This document shows, piece by piece, positions 44,681 through 53,417 of a stretch of 64,000 nucleotides of DNA. This DNA comes from Marinobacterium iners DSM 11526 (GTDB lineage: Bacteria > Pseudomonadota > Gammaproteobacteria > Pseudomonadales > Balneatricaceae): NCBI RefSeq assembly GCF_900107855.1, contig NZ_FNRJ01000004.1:62001-126000 (forward strand). The letters run 5' to 3'. Below the pieces are notes generated by a model, which saw only the letters and a program-made list of their open reading frames with translations, made no database searches and was not told the origin of the DNA. Both the position numbers and the translations under genes were made by a program. How positions within the stretch are numbered: position 1 is the stretch's first letter; each line of letters opens with the position of its first letter.

Positions 44681-45814
44681 ATGAAAAAACTGAAGGTTAT
44701 GACCGTGGTCGGGACCCGGCCTGAGATTATTCGTCTGTCACGGGTGATGGCTAAACTGGATGAGCACTGCGAGCAAGTGTTGGTGCATACCGGTCAGAAT
44801 TACGATTACGAACTGAATGAAATCTTCTTTAATGACCTGGGCATTCGCAAGCCCGACCATTTCCTCAGTGCCGCCGGTGCCAGCGGTGCCGAAACCATCG
44901 GTAATGTGATCATTGCTGTTGATCGGGTGCTGGCTGAAGTGCAGCCGGAAGCGGTGCTGGTTCTGGGTGACACCAACAGTTGTATGGCTGTGCTGCCGGC
45001 CAAACGTCGCAAGATTCCGACTTTCCATATGGAAGCGGGCAACCGCTGCTTTGATATGCGCGTACCTGAAGAGATCAACCGTCGCATCGTTGACCACACA
45101 GCGGATATCAATCTGACCTACAGTACCATTGCGCGTGACTACCTGCTGGCCGAAGGCCTGCCGCCCGATCGCGTGATCAAAACCGGCAGCCCCATGTTTG
45201 AGGTGTTGAACCATTACCGCGATGGCATTGAAGCCTCGGACGTGCTGGATCGACTGGGCCTGGCAAAACATCAGTTCTTCGTTGTCAGCGCACACCGCGA
45301 AGAAAACGTCGATTCCGACAAAAATTTTCTCAAGCTGGTCGATGTGCTGAATACGGTTGCCGAACAGTACGATCTGCCGGTAATTGTCTCGACCCACCCG
45401 CGTACGCAAAAGCGTGTAGACGCCATGGGGGTTAAGTTTCATGCCAACGTGCAGCTGCTCAAACCGCTGGGCTTCAAGGATTACAACAAACTCCAGCTCT
45501 GCGCCCGTGCAGTGTTGTCAGACAGCGGCACCATCAATGAGGAGTCATCCATTCTTAACTTCCCGGCACTGAACCTTCGAGAAGCCCATGAGCGCCCCGA
45601 AGGTATGGAAGAGGCCGTCGCCATGATGGTCGGACTGGAAGTGGAGCGTGTGCTGCAGGGCTTGGCGATTCTGGAATCACAAAGTCGCGGAGATGAACGC
45701 AGTCTGCGACTGGTCGCCGATTACAGCATGCCGAACGTGGCGGACAAGGTTGTACGTATCGTACACAGCTACCGTGACTATGTGATGCGGACGGTTTGGA
45801 AAGTATATGACTGA
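44681..45814 (+). CDS. fnlC: UDP-N-acetyl 2-epimerase (FnlC/WbjD/CapG type)
   Basis: A 377-residue non-hydrolysing UDP-HexNAc 2-epimerase: VMTVVGTRPEIIRLSRVMAKL, HTGQNYDYELNEIFFNDLGI, VLVLGDTNSCMAVLPAKRRKIPTFHMEAGNRCFD, SAHREENVD and DSGTINEESSILNFPALNLR. It gives UDP-L-FucNAc as the third step after FnlA and FnlB. AAGGA (44671-44675) precedes the ATG. It overlaps the next glycosyltransferase gene by 8 bases. Confidence 0.95.
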   Translation: MKKLKVMTVVGTRPEIIRLSRVMAKLDEHCEQVLVHTGQNYDYELNEIFFNDLGIRKPDHFLSAAGASGAETIGNVIIAVDRVLAEVQPEAVLVLGDTNSCMAVLPAKRRKIPTFHMEAGNRCFDMRVPEEINRRIVDHTADINLTYSTIARDYLLAEGLPPDRVIKTGSPMFEVLNHYRDGIEASDVLDRLGLAKHQFFVVSAHREENVDSDKNFLKLVDVLNTVAEQYDLPVIVSTHPRTQKRVDAMGVKFHANVQLLKPLGFKDYNKLQLCARAVLSDSGTINEESSILNFPALNLREAHERPEGMEEAVAMMVGLEVERVLQGLAILESQSRGDERSLRLVADYSMPNVADKVVRIVHSYRDYVMRTVWKVYD

Positions 45815-46973
45815 GCAAAATAAGTTGGTCGTTTATGTCGGGCCTTTTGGTTTCCCAAAAGGTGGCGCTGCGGCCAAAAGAATATATGGTAACTGTGTAA
45901 CGCTTAGTCAACAGGGCTACAAAGTCAAGGTGGTGTCTGGACAAGTGCCTCCTGATGGTATTGTTGAAAGTAACTACAAGAATATTCCCGTAATTTCATT
46001 GAGTGAAAGGTTATATGAGAAGCTTCCTAGGTTTTTGAAGCATTTTCTTTATTTTTCTGCGGGAAAAAAAGCTGTGCAATGGTTGGATAGTCTTGACAAA
46101 AAACCTCGTGCTATAATTTTATATAGCGGATATTCTCCTTACTTGCTTAGATTGATACCTTGGGCAAAAAAAAATAATGTTAAACTAATTTTCGATACCG
46201 TCGAGTGGTATGATCCGCCTAGTCTTATTTCAAGATTTTTCTCACCTTACTATTTAAATATCGAACTTGCGATGCGTTTTCTTCTCAAAAAATGCGATGG
46301 TTTGATTGTTATAAGTAGTTATCTTGAGAATTACTATAAAGAAAAAGTTAAAGACTTGGTTGTTATACCTCCTACTGTAGACTGTTCGCAGATCGAATCA
46401 CGTATTGCTTTACATGAATGTGATACTGTAAAGTTCGTTTATGCAGGTTCGCCAGGGAAAAAAGACGCACTTTCATCAATAATATCTGCAATTATTTCAG
46501 TTGCATCAAGTGGGTATAGAGTTCAACTAAACATAGCTGGCGTTACGGAAAAAAATCTTAAGGATTATATCCCTAATGTAAAAATAGATAACCTAGGTGA
46601 AATCATAAAATGTTATGGCTTAGTTAGTGCTGAATCAGCGGCCGATCTGGTTAAGGATTCTGACTTTTCAATTATAATAAGACCAGATATTAGAAGTGTT
46701 CAAGCTGGTTTCCCAACGAAATTTGTAGAGAGTTTATCAGTTGGTACACCCGTTATAGCTAACTTGACAAGTGATTTGGGTGTTTATTTAAAACATGGAA
46801 TAAACGGTTATATTTGCAAAGATGATAGCATTGAATCTTTGGTTGATGTTCTCATAAGCAGTATCAATAATAATGATTTATACACGATGAGAATCAATGC
46901 GCGTGAAACAGCTGAAAAATATTTTGATGTAAGTGGTTACTTAGCTCACATGAAAAGAATTATTGAATCTTGA
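45807..46973 (+). CDS. Glycosyltransferase family 4, possible L-FucNAc transferase
   Basis: A 388-residue GT-B enzyme: [24 protein letters not shown] at the N-terminus, and the nucleotide-sugar site [50 protein letters not shown] near the C-terminus. Directly after fnlABC, the position of WbuB-type L-FucNAc transferases, so this sugar is a reasonable guess. AT-rich between two higher-GC genes. Confidence 0.88.
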   Translation: MTEQNKLVVYVGPFGFPKGGAAAKRIYGNCVTLSQQGYKVKVVSGQVPPDGIVESNYKNIPVISLSERLYEKLPRFLKHFLYFSAGKKAVQWLDSLDKKPRAIILYSGYSPYLLRLIPWAKKNNVKLIFDTVEWYDPPSLISRFFSPYYLNIELAMRFLLKKCDGLIVISSYLENYYKEKVKDLVVIPPTVDCSQIESRIALHECDTVKFVYAGSPGKKDALSSIISAIISVASSGYRVQLNIAGVTEKNLKDYIPNVKIDNLGEIIKCYGLVSAESAADLVKDSDFSIIIRPDIRSVQAGFPTKFVESLSVGTPVIANLTSDLGVYLKHGINGYICKDDSIESLVDVLISSINNNDLYTMRINARETAEKYFDVSGYLAHMKRIIES

Positions 46974-46986
46974 GATTAATTTTATT

Positions 46987-48258
46987 ATGGCTAAGAACAT
47001 CAAATTAGCTATCATCGGCCTCGGCTACGTCGGCCTGCCACTCGCTGTCGAATTTGGCAAGCAATACCCCACGCTGGGCTTTGATATCAACACGGCTCGC
47101 CTGGCTGAACTGCAGCAGGGCCACGACAGCACGCTGGAAGTGGACGATCAGGAACTGGCAGAGGCCAGGCATCTGTCCTACAGCAGCGCGTTGGATGATC
47201 TCAAAACCTGCAACGTGTTTATCGTGACCGTGCCGACGCCGATCAATGAGCACAAACAGCCCGATCTCACTCCGCTAATCAAAGCCAGTGAAACCATCGG
47301 CAAGGTACTCAAGCAAGGTGATATCGTGATTTACGAATCCACGGTTTACCCCGGTGCCACCGAGGAAGACTGTGTTCCGGTGTTGGAACGTGTATCAGGC
47401 CTGACCTTCAATAAAGACTTCTTTTGCGGGTACAGCCCTGAGCGTATCAATCCCGGCGATAAGGAACATCGTGTTACTTCCATCCTTAAAGTAACATCCG
47501 GCTCGACACCTGAAGTGGCGGAAACCGTGGATCAGCTGTACCGCTCCATCATCACTGCGGGCACGCACAAGGCCAGCTCCATCAGGGTGGCAGAAGCTGC
47601 CAAGGTGATCGAGAACACTCAGCGGGATGTTAATATCGGTCTGATCAATGAGCTGGCGCTGATCTTCAATAAGCTTGGGATCGATACCGAAGAGGTACTG
47701 AAGGCGGCTGGTACCAAATGGAATTTCTTGCCGTTTCGACCCGGTTTGGTAGGTGGGCACTGCATTGGTGTGGACCCTTATTACCTCACTCATAAGGCAC
47801 AGTCGGTGGGGTATCACCCCGAGATTATTTTGGCAGGCCGCCGCCTGAATGATGGTATGGGGGCTTATGTCGCCAGCCGGCTGGTCAAGGCGATGCTGAA
47901 GAAAAGAATTCAGGTTGATGGTGCACGTGTGTTGGTAATGGGCCTGACCTTCAAGGAAAATTGCCCGGACCTGCGTAACACCAAGGTGGTGGATATCGTC
48001 ACCGAGCTGACGGACTATGGTGTGCAAGTGGACTGCTACGATCCTTGGGTGAATCCCGAAGATGCAGAGCATGAGTATGGCATCACCCCGATTTCTGCTC
48101 CCAAGGCGGGTGAATATGATGCTGTTGTGGTTGCAGTTGCACACAAGCAGTTTACCGAGATGGGCGAAGAGAGGATTCGCGCACTGGGTAAGCCCGCGCA
48201 TGTGTTGTATGACCTCAAATATATCCTGCCGGCGGATGCCTGTGATCTGCGCCTCTAG
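46987..48258 (+). CDS. wbpO: UDP-N-acetylhexosamine 6-dehydrogenase (WbpO/TviB type)
   Basis: A 423-residue NAD-dependent UDP-sugar dehydrogenase: [72 protein letters not shown], and [24 protein letters not shown] with the catalytic Cys. It would oxidise UDP-GalNAc to UDP-GalNAcA (or the gluco form). I choose ATG 46987; a TTG at 46963 is in frame but overlaps the preceding gene. Paired with wbpP downstream as in Vi antigen and P. aeruginosa O6 clusters. Confidence 0.95.
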   Translation: MAKNIKLAIIGLGYVGLPLAVEFGKQYPTLGFDINTARLAELQQGHDSTLEVDDQELAEARHLSYSSALDDLKTCNVFIVTVPTPINEHKQPDLTPLIKASETIGKVLKQGDIVIYESTVYPGATEEDCVPVLERVSGLTFNKDFFCGYSPERINPGDKEHRVTSILKVTSGSTPEVAETVDQLYRSIITAGTHKASSIRVAEAAKVIENTQRDVNIGLINELALIFNKLGIDTEEVLKAAGTKWNFLPFRPGLVGGHCIGVDPYYLTHKAQSVGYHPEIILAGRRLNDGMGAYVASRLVKAMLKKRIQVDGARVLVMGLTFKENCPDLRNTKVVDIVTELTDYGVQVDCYDPWVNPEDAEHEYGITPISAPKAGEYDAVVVAVAHKQFTEMGEERIRALGKPAHVLYDLKYILPADACDLRL

Positions 48259-48337
48259 GCCTGATTTTTGTAATTTTGTTTTTCTTGGAACGGACTAAGG
48301 ACGCTCTGCCCCAATAAAAGGGCGGGTGCATGGGACT

Positions 48338-49360
48338 ATGACTGCCTATTCAAAACTGCTTGAAACCCTCCCGGCCAACCCAAAAACCTGGCTGATTACT
48401 GGCGTGGCCGGTTTTATAGGCTCGAATCTGCTGGAGCACCTGCTCAAACTGAACCAGCGTGTCGTCGGTCTGGATAATTTCGCAACCGGCCATCAGCATA
48501 ATCTGGATGAAGTTCAGAGGCTGGTCAGCCCGGAACAGTGGGCGGGTTTTACCTTTATCGAAGGTGATATCCGCAATTTGGATGATTGCCACAAAGTGTG
48601 TACCGGTGTGGATTATGTGCTGCATCAAGCAGCACTGGGATCGGTGCCGCGGTCCATCAATGATCCCATCACTACCAACGCGACCAATATCAGCGGCTTT
48701 TTGAATATGCTGGTCGCCGCTCGCGATGCCGGGGTCAAGAGCTTCACCTACGCTGCCAGCAGCTCCACCTACGGCGACCACCCAGCACTTCCCAAGGTGG
48801 AAGAGAACATCGGCAAGCCCCTGTCACCCTACGCGGTTACCAAGTACGTCAATGAGTTGTATGCGGATGTGTTCGCCAAAACCTACGGTTTCAACACCAT
48901 CGGCTTGCGTTATTTCAATGTATTCGGCAAACGTCAGGACCCCAATGGAGCCTATGCGGCGGTGATACCCAAGTGGGCCGCATCCATGCTGCTGGGTGAT
49001 GATGTTTTCATCAATGGTGATGGTGAAACCAGCCGTGACTTCTGCTTTATCGAAAACGCCGTACAGGCCAACCTGTTGGCGGCAACAGCGGAGGAGAGCG
49101 CCAAAAACGAAGTCTACAACGTGGCTGTAGGCGACCGTACCACGCTGAATGACTTGTACCGTGCGCTGCAAGCGGCCCTGGCGGAAAACGGCAAGCCTTA
49201 TGAGAATGCGCCGGTGTACCGCGACTTTCGTGCCGGTGACGTGCGCCATTCACAGGCGGATATTGGCAAGGCAGCAACCAAGCTGGGTTACGCGCCGGAG
49301 TATCGCATCATGGACGGTATCGCCAAGGCGATGCCTTGGTATATTGAGAATGTGGGGTGA
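48338..49360 (+). CDS. wbpP: UDP-GlcNAc 4-epimerase (WbpP/TviC type)
   Basis: A 340-residue SDR epimerase very close to P. aeruginosa WbpP in the conserved segments: [73 protein letters not shown] and [20 protein letters not shown]. Interconverts UDP-GlcNAc and UDP-GalNAc and so feeds WbpO. ATG 48338 matches the usual N-terminus; GTG 48326 is in frame. A 79-base gap separates it from wbpO. Confidence 0.95.
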   Translation: MTAYSKLLETLPANPKTWLITGVAGFIGSNLLEHLLKLNQRVVGLDNFATGHQHNLDEVQRLVSPEQWAGFTFIEGDIRNLDDCHKVCTGVDYVLHQAALGSVPRSINDPITTNATNISGFLNMLVAARDAGVKSFTYAASSSTYGDHPALPKVEENIGKPLSPYAVTKYVNELYADVFAKTYGFNTIGLRYFNVFGKRQDPNGAYAAVIPKWAASMLLGDDVFINGDGETSRDFCFIENAVQANLLAATAEESAKNEVYNVAVGDRTTLNDLYRALQAALAENGKPYENAPVYRDFRAGDVRHSQADIGKAATKLGYAPEYRIMDGIAKAMPWYIENVG

Positions 49361-49369
49361 AGGCGTCAG

Positions 49370-50497
49370 GTGATTAAAAAATTTATACTGATTGCCGGTT
49401 ATCCCGACTCCTTACTGAACTTCCGAGGACCGCTACTACGCGCACTGCTGACAGAGGGGCTGGAAGTACATGTGGCAGCACCTGATTTGCCGGCGAACAG
49501 TGTGATTAGGCAAGAGCTTGAGGGTTTGGGTGTTCGGGTACACGAGGTTGCTCTGAAGCGCACCGGTATGAATCCGCTCGCTGATATGACGACTGTGTAC
49601 CAGCTTTGGTGCTTGATGCGTCGAATCAAACCTGATTTTTCACTCGGTTACACCATTAAGCCGGTTATCTACGGCAATATTGCGGCTTGGCTTGCAGGTG
49701 TGCCGAGCCGTTTTGCATTGATTACCGGTCTTGGCTATGCATTCCAGGGAGAAGGAGGGCAGCGCTCTTGGCTCAAACGGATAGTACAAGGCTTGTACCG
49801 AATGGCGCTTGACAAGGTTCACAGGGTGTTCTTCCAAAACCCGGATGATGAGGCGCTGTTCCACTCGTTGGGCATTACCAACAAATCAGATCGGAAAACG
49901 GTTGTCGTCAATGGCTCTGGAATAGATGTCAGCCGCTTTGCGGTAGCGCCGTTGCCGAAAGTCACTCAGTTTTTGCTGATCGCCAGGCTCCTTGGTGACA
50001 AGGGGGTAAGGGAGTACGTAAAAGCTGCCACCATGGTGCGTCAGCAGTATCCCTGTGTACGCTTTGGACTCGTAGGTTGGATTGACGATAATCCAAATGC
50101 AATTGGTGAAGATGAGCTGGAGCATTGGATCGAATCAGGCGATGTGCAGTTCTATGGCCGTTTAGCCGATGTGAAGCCTGTCATAGCCGAAAGCAGCATT
50201 TATGTTCTGCCTTCATATCGTGAGGGCACACCGCGGACAGTGCTGGAAGCCATGGCCATGGGCCGTCCGATTATCACGACGGATGCGCCTGGTTGTCGGG
50301 AGACAGTGGTAGATGGTGACAACGGTTTTTTGGTACCGGTCAAGTCGGTGGATGAACTGGCAATTGCAATGCTGAAATTTGTTGAGCAGCCTGAGTTGAT
50401 TATCCGTATGGGCAAGCGTTCGCGCCAGATAGCGGAAGAGAAGTATGACGTGGATAAAGTGAATGTGCATATGTTGAGGGAAATGGGAATCAAGTGA
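49370..50497 (+). CDS. Glycosyltransferase family 4 (PglA/CapM-like)
   Basis: A 375-residue GT-B enzyme: ILIAGYPDSLLNFRGPLLRALL, GYTIKPVIYGNIAAWLAGVPSRFALITGLGYAF, and the donor site YVLPSYREGTPRTVLEAMAMGRPIITTDAPGCRETVVDGDNGFLV. Position just before the PglC-like transferase suggests it adds the second sugar, as PglA does in Campylobacter. GTG start, four-base overlap with the next gene. Confidence 0.92.
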   Translation: MIKKFILIAGYPDSLLNFRGPLLRALLTEGLEVHVAAPDLPANSVIRQELEGLGVRVHEVALKRTGMNPLADMTTVYQLWCLMRRIKPDFSLGYTIKPVIYGNIAAWLAGVPSRFALITGLGYAFQGEGGQRSWLKRIVQGLYRMALDKVHRVFFQNPDDEALFHSLGITNKSDRKTVVVNGSGIDVSRFAVAPLPKVTQFLLIARLLGDKGVREYVKAATMVRQQYPCVRFGLVGWIDDNPNAIGEDELEHWIESGDVQFYGRLADVKPVIAESSIYVLPSYREGTPRTVLEAMAMGRPIITTDAPGCRETVVDGDNGFLVPVKSVDELAIAMLKFVEQPELIIRMGKRSRQIAEEKYDVDKVNVHMLREMGIK

Positions 50498-51090
50498 TCA
50501 AGCGTCTTTTCGATATTGTTGCGTCCATAATTGGCCTGCTACTGCTTGCTCCCGTGATCGCTGCCGTCGCCTTCCAGATCCGCCGCAAACTCGGTTCTCC
50601 TGTTCTGTTCCGCCAGGTGCGCCCTGGCAAAGACGGCAAGCCCTTTGAAATGATCAAATTCCGTACTATGCGTGATGCCATAGGCAAGGACGGCAACCCG
50701 CTGCCGGACTCGGAGCGGATGACGCCTTTCGGGTCGTTCCTGAGATCAGCCAGTCTGGATGAGCTGCCAGAGCTGTGGAATGTACTCAAGGGCGATATGA
50801 GCCTGGTTGGGCCTCGGCCTTTGCTGATGGAGTACCTGCCTCTGTATTCAAAAGAGCAGTACCGCCGCCATGACGTTCGCCCCGGTATCACCGGCTGGGC
50901 GCAGGTGAATGGTCGCAACGCGATAAGCTGGGAAGAGAAGTTCAAGCTGGATGTGTGGTATGTGGATAACCACTCTCTCTGGCTCGATCTGAAGATCATT
51001 TATTTGACGGTCAAGAAAGTGCTGGTCAGGGATGGGATCTCGGCTGAAGGTGAGGTAACCATGTCGAAGTTTACGGGTAGTGACAAGTGA
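50494..51090 (+). CDS. Initiating phosphoglycosyltransferase (PglC-like)
   Basis: A 198-residue monotopic phosphoglycosyl transferase: one N-terminal membrane helix (FDIVASIIGLLLLAPVIAAVA), the FRQVRPGKDGKPFEMIKFRTM motif, the catalytic Asp-Glu in SLDELPELWNVLKGDMSLVGPRPLL and PGITGWAQVNGRN. It moves a sugar-phosphate, probably UDP-diNAc-bacillosamine given its neighbours, to undecaprenyl phosphate. GTG start; overlaps both neighbours by four bases. Confidence 0.93.
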   Translation: MIKRLFDIVASIIGLLLLAPVIAAVAFQIRRKLGSPVLFRQVRPGKDGKPFEMIKFRTMRDAIGKDGNPLPDSERMTPFGSFLRSASLDELPELWNVLKGDMSLVGPRPLLMEYLPLYSKEQYRRHDVRPGITGWAQVNGRNAISWEEKFKLDVWYVDNHSLWLDLKIIYLTVKKVLVRDGISAEGEVTMSKFTGSDK

Positions 51091-51704
51091 AGCGTCTGGC
51101 AATTTTGGGTGCCAGCGGGCATGGCAAGGTTGTTGCCGATATCGCTGAGTGCAGCGGCTGGGATGAGGTTATTTTCTTCGACGATGCTTGGCCCGGTGTG
51201 TCAGCGAACGGCGATTGGATTGTTGAAGGCACTTGCCAGTCATTGGCTGATCGTTTGGATGCGTTTGACGGTGTTATCGTAGCGATTGGTAACAACACTA
51301 TTCGCGCGGAAAAGTTGCACTGGTTGTCTGACATTGCGGCGCCTGTAGTGACGCTGGTGCATCCGTCTGCGGTAATCAGCCAATACGCAAAGTTGGATAT
51401 AGGCACAGTCGTGATGCCAGGCGTGGTGGTGAATGTGTCTGCCTGCATCGGTAAGGGTGTGATTCTCAATACCGGGTGTAGCATCGACCACGACTGCACC
51501 ATTGGTGACTGTGCGCATATTAGCCCGGGGGCACGATTGGCCGGCGGCGTTAAGGTTGGCATGCAAAGTTGGGTAGGTATTGGTGCTTCCGTAAAACAGC
51601 TCATCAATATTGGCCACCAGGTTACAGTAGGTGCTGGCGCGGTAGTGTTGGCAGACCTGCCGGATGGTGTTACTGCGGTTGGCGTGCCGGCGAAGCTGAT
51701 GTGA
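51087..51704 (+). CDS. PglD-like UDP-4-amino-sugar N-acetyltransferase
   Basis: A 205-residue enzyme with an N-terminal small Rossmann-like domain (LAILGASGHGKVVADIAECSGWDEVIFFDD) and a C-terminal left-handed beta-helix (ILNTGCSIDHDCTIGDCAHISPGARLAGGVKVG), the layout of PglD. Predicted to acetylate the 4-amino group made by the next gene's aminotransferase. GTG start, four-base overlap with the pglC-like gene. Confidence 0.92.
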   Translation: MKRLAILGASGHGKVVADIAECSGWDEVIFFDDAWPGVSANGDWIVEGTCQSLADRLDAFDGVIVAIGNNTIRAEKLHWLSDIAAPVVTLVHPSAVISQYAKLDIGTVVMPGVVVNVSACIGKGVILNTGCSIDHDCTIGDCAHISPGARLAGGVKVGMQSWVGIGASVKQLINIGHQVTVGAGAVVLADLPDGVTAVGVPAKLM

Positions 51705-51761
51705 TAGTTATTCTATGTTAGTGCTCACTCTGTGGGTTCTACAATTTTTTAGTGGTGTGTA

Positions 51762-52922
51762 ATGTTAAACGGACCTTTTTCCCCCTGGCCCTCTTTCACA
51801 GAGGAAGAAGCCGACGCTGTGCGCGATGTTCTGCTGTCCAATAAGGTCAATTACTGGACCGGGCAGGAAGGGCGTCAGTTTGAACGTGAGTTTGCCGAGT
51901 ATGTCGGCATGGAATACGCCATTGCGCTTGCCAACGGTACGGTCGCACTTGATCTGGCGCTGAATGCGCTGGGCGTGGGTGCGGGAGATGAGGTGATTGT
52001 GACCTCGCGTACCTTCCTGGCGTCTGTTTCCAGCATCGTCAATGCCGGTGCCGTGCCGGTGTTTGCCGATGTGGATGCCGACAGCCAGAACATGACCGCT
52101 GACACCATTGCAGCCGTGATTACCCCGCGCACCCGAGCTGTTGTTTGTGTGCACCTGGCTGGTTGGCCCTGTGATATGGACCCGATCATGGTGCTGGCGC
52201 AGCAGCATGGACTGTATGTGATTGAGGATTGCGCCCAGGCGCATGGTGCTCGTTACAAGGGGCGCGCGGTTGGTTCAATCGGTCATGTGGGCTGCTGGTC
52301 GTTCTGTCAGGACAAGATCATGACCACCGGCGGTGAAGGTGGAATGGTCACCACCAACGACAGGGCGCTGTGGTCAAAAATGTGGTCGTTCAAGGATCAT
52401 GGCAAAAGCTGGGAAGCGGTCTACGAGCGCGAGCACCCGCCGGGCTTTCGCTGGGTACATGAGTCTTTCGGCACCAACTGGCGCATGACCGAGATGCAGG
52501 CCGTGATTGGACGCATTCAGCTGGGCCGTATGCCGCAATGGCATGAAACCCGTCTGCGTTATGCGCAGCAGATCTGGCAAGCCGCCAGCCAGTTGCCCGG
52601 ACTGCGCGTGCCCGAGGTGCCTGACGATATCGTTCATGCGGCTTATAAGTGCTATGTGTTTGTTGATGGTACTGCCGCGCAGCGTGATCGCATCATGCAG
52701 CAAATCCATGAGCGTGGGGTACCCTGTTTTTCAGGGTCATGCTCTGAGGTCTATCGTGAAAAGGCGTTTGATGGCACAGGGTGGCGTCCCGAAAAGCCCT
52801 TGCCTGTGGCGCATCGGCTGGGCGATACCAGCTTGATGTTTCTGGTGCATCCGACGCTGACTCAAGCCGAAATCGACAAAACCTGCGCGGTGCTGGCAGA
52901 AGTGATGTCAGCGCAGGCTTGA
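51762..52922 (+). CDS. PglE-like DegT/DnrJ/EryC1 aminotransferase
   Basis: A 386-residue PLP aminotransferase: PFSPWPSFTEEEADAVRDVLLSNKVNYWTGQEG, ALANGTVALDLALNALGVG, EDCAQAHGARYKG and SFCQDKIMTTGGEGGMV with the PLP lysine. It would aminate the UDP-4-keto-6-deoxy-GlcNAc made by the WbpM/PglF-type dehydratase at 59966. Last gene of the main cluster; about 100 bases then precede the ubiquitin gene. Confidence 0.9.
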   Translation: MLNGPFSPWPSFTEEEADAVRDVLLSNKVNYWTGQEGRQFEREFAEYVGMEYAIALANGTVALDLALNALGVGAGDEVIVTSRTFLASVSSIVNAGAVPVFADVDADSQNMTADTIAAVITPRTRAVVCVHLAGWPCDMDPIMVLAQQHGLYVIEDCAQAHGARYKGRAVGSIGHVGCWSFCQDKIMTTGGEGGMVTTNDRALWSKMWSFKDHGKSWEAVYEREHPPGFRWVHESFGTNWRMTEMQAVIGRIQLGRMPQWHETRLRYAQQIWQAASQLPGLRVPEVPDDIVHAAYKCYVFVDGTAAQRDRIMQQIHERGVPCFSGSCSEVYREKAFDGTGWRPEKPLPVAHRLGDTSLMFLVHPTLTQAEIDKTCAVLAEVMSAQA

Positions 52923-52960
52923 GCCCTTTGTGTGTGATCGTAATATGCAATAGTTCCGAT

Positions 52961-52978
52961 TCTCACACAGTAGTGAGA
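52961..52978. other. Hairpin TCTCAC-ACAGTA-GTGAGA between the cluster and the ubiquitin gene
   Basis: A 6-bp perfect stem with a 6-base loop, about 40 bases after the aminotransferase stop and 52 bases before the ubiquitin ATG. No T tract follows, so it is not a standard terminator; it may be an operator or a weak Rho-related structure. Confidence 0.3.
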
Positions 52979-53030
52979 TCATGCTGGTCCATCGAGAATT
53001 GATATAAACAATCGGAATCGAGGTGTGCCG

Positions 53031-53417
53031 ATGAATATGCGGCTGTGCGTGCTGTTAACCGCGTTACTGATGCTTCCATTGGACGCACAGGCCATGCAGA
53101 TTTTTGTGAAAACGCTTACCGGGAAAACCATTGCACTGGAAGTGGAACCCAGCGATACCATTGACAATGTAAAGCAGAAAATTCAGGACAAGGAAGGTGT
53201 GCCCCCAGGCAGGCAGACGTTGATTTTTGCCGGTAAAACGCTGGACGACGGTCGGACTCTCAGTGATTACAACATTGAGAAAGAAAGTACATTACATCTG
53301 GTGTCTTCAGATACACAGCCTTCAGCAGTGCCGGTATTGGGTCTTGGGATAATTCCTATACTTGGATTTTTAATGTTTTTGGCTGGCCGTCGACGTCTTA
53401 TTCAAAAGGAAAGATAA
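53031..53417 (+). CDS. Exported ubiquitin with bacterial signal peptide and C-terminal sorting-like tail
   Basis: A 128-residue protein. Residues 1-21 form a Sec signal peptide ending AQA, so signal peptidase would release Met22, which is residue 1 of ubiquitin. Residues 22-91 match human ubiquitin 1-70 at 60 of 70 positions by my hand alignment (differences at 14, 24, 28, 36, 39, 40, 42, 49, 51, 62). All of K6, K11, K27, K29, K33, K48, K63 and the L8-I44-V70 patch are kept. The RLRGG end is replaced by [15 protein letters not shown], a hydrophobic helix and RRR, like an exosortase tail. GAGG precedes the ATG by 7 bases. No E1, E2, E3 or deubiquitinase is seen nearby. Conjugation is therefore unlikely; a surface or secreted mimic is a reasonable guess. 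Confidence 0.93.
   Translation: MNMRLCVLLTALLMLPLDAQAMQIFVKTLTGKTIALEVEPSDTIDNVKQKIQDKEGVPPGRQTLIFAGKTLDDGRTLSDYNIEKESTLHLVSSDTQPSAVPVLGLGIIPILGFLMFLAGRRRLIQKER

Noticed and set aside
47395-48201. 268-residue minus-strand frame inside wbpO
   Set aside because: Fully inside a conserved dehydrogenase gene; no family-like pattern.
53031-53417. Ubiquitin as eukaryotic contamination in the assembly
   Set aside because: It is one intact frame with a bacterial signal peptide, a sorting-like tail and a ribosome-binding site, overlapping a bacterial permease gene at its 3' end.
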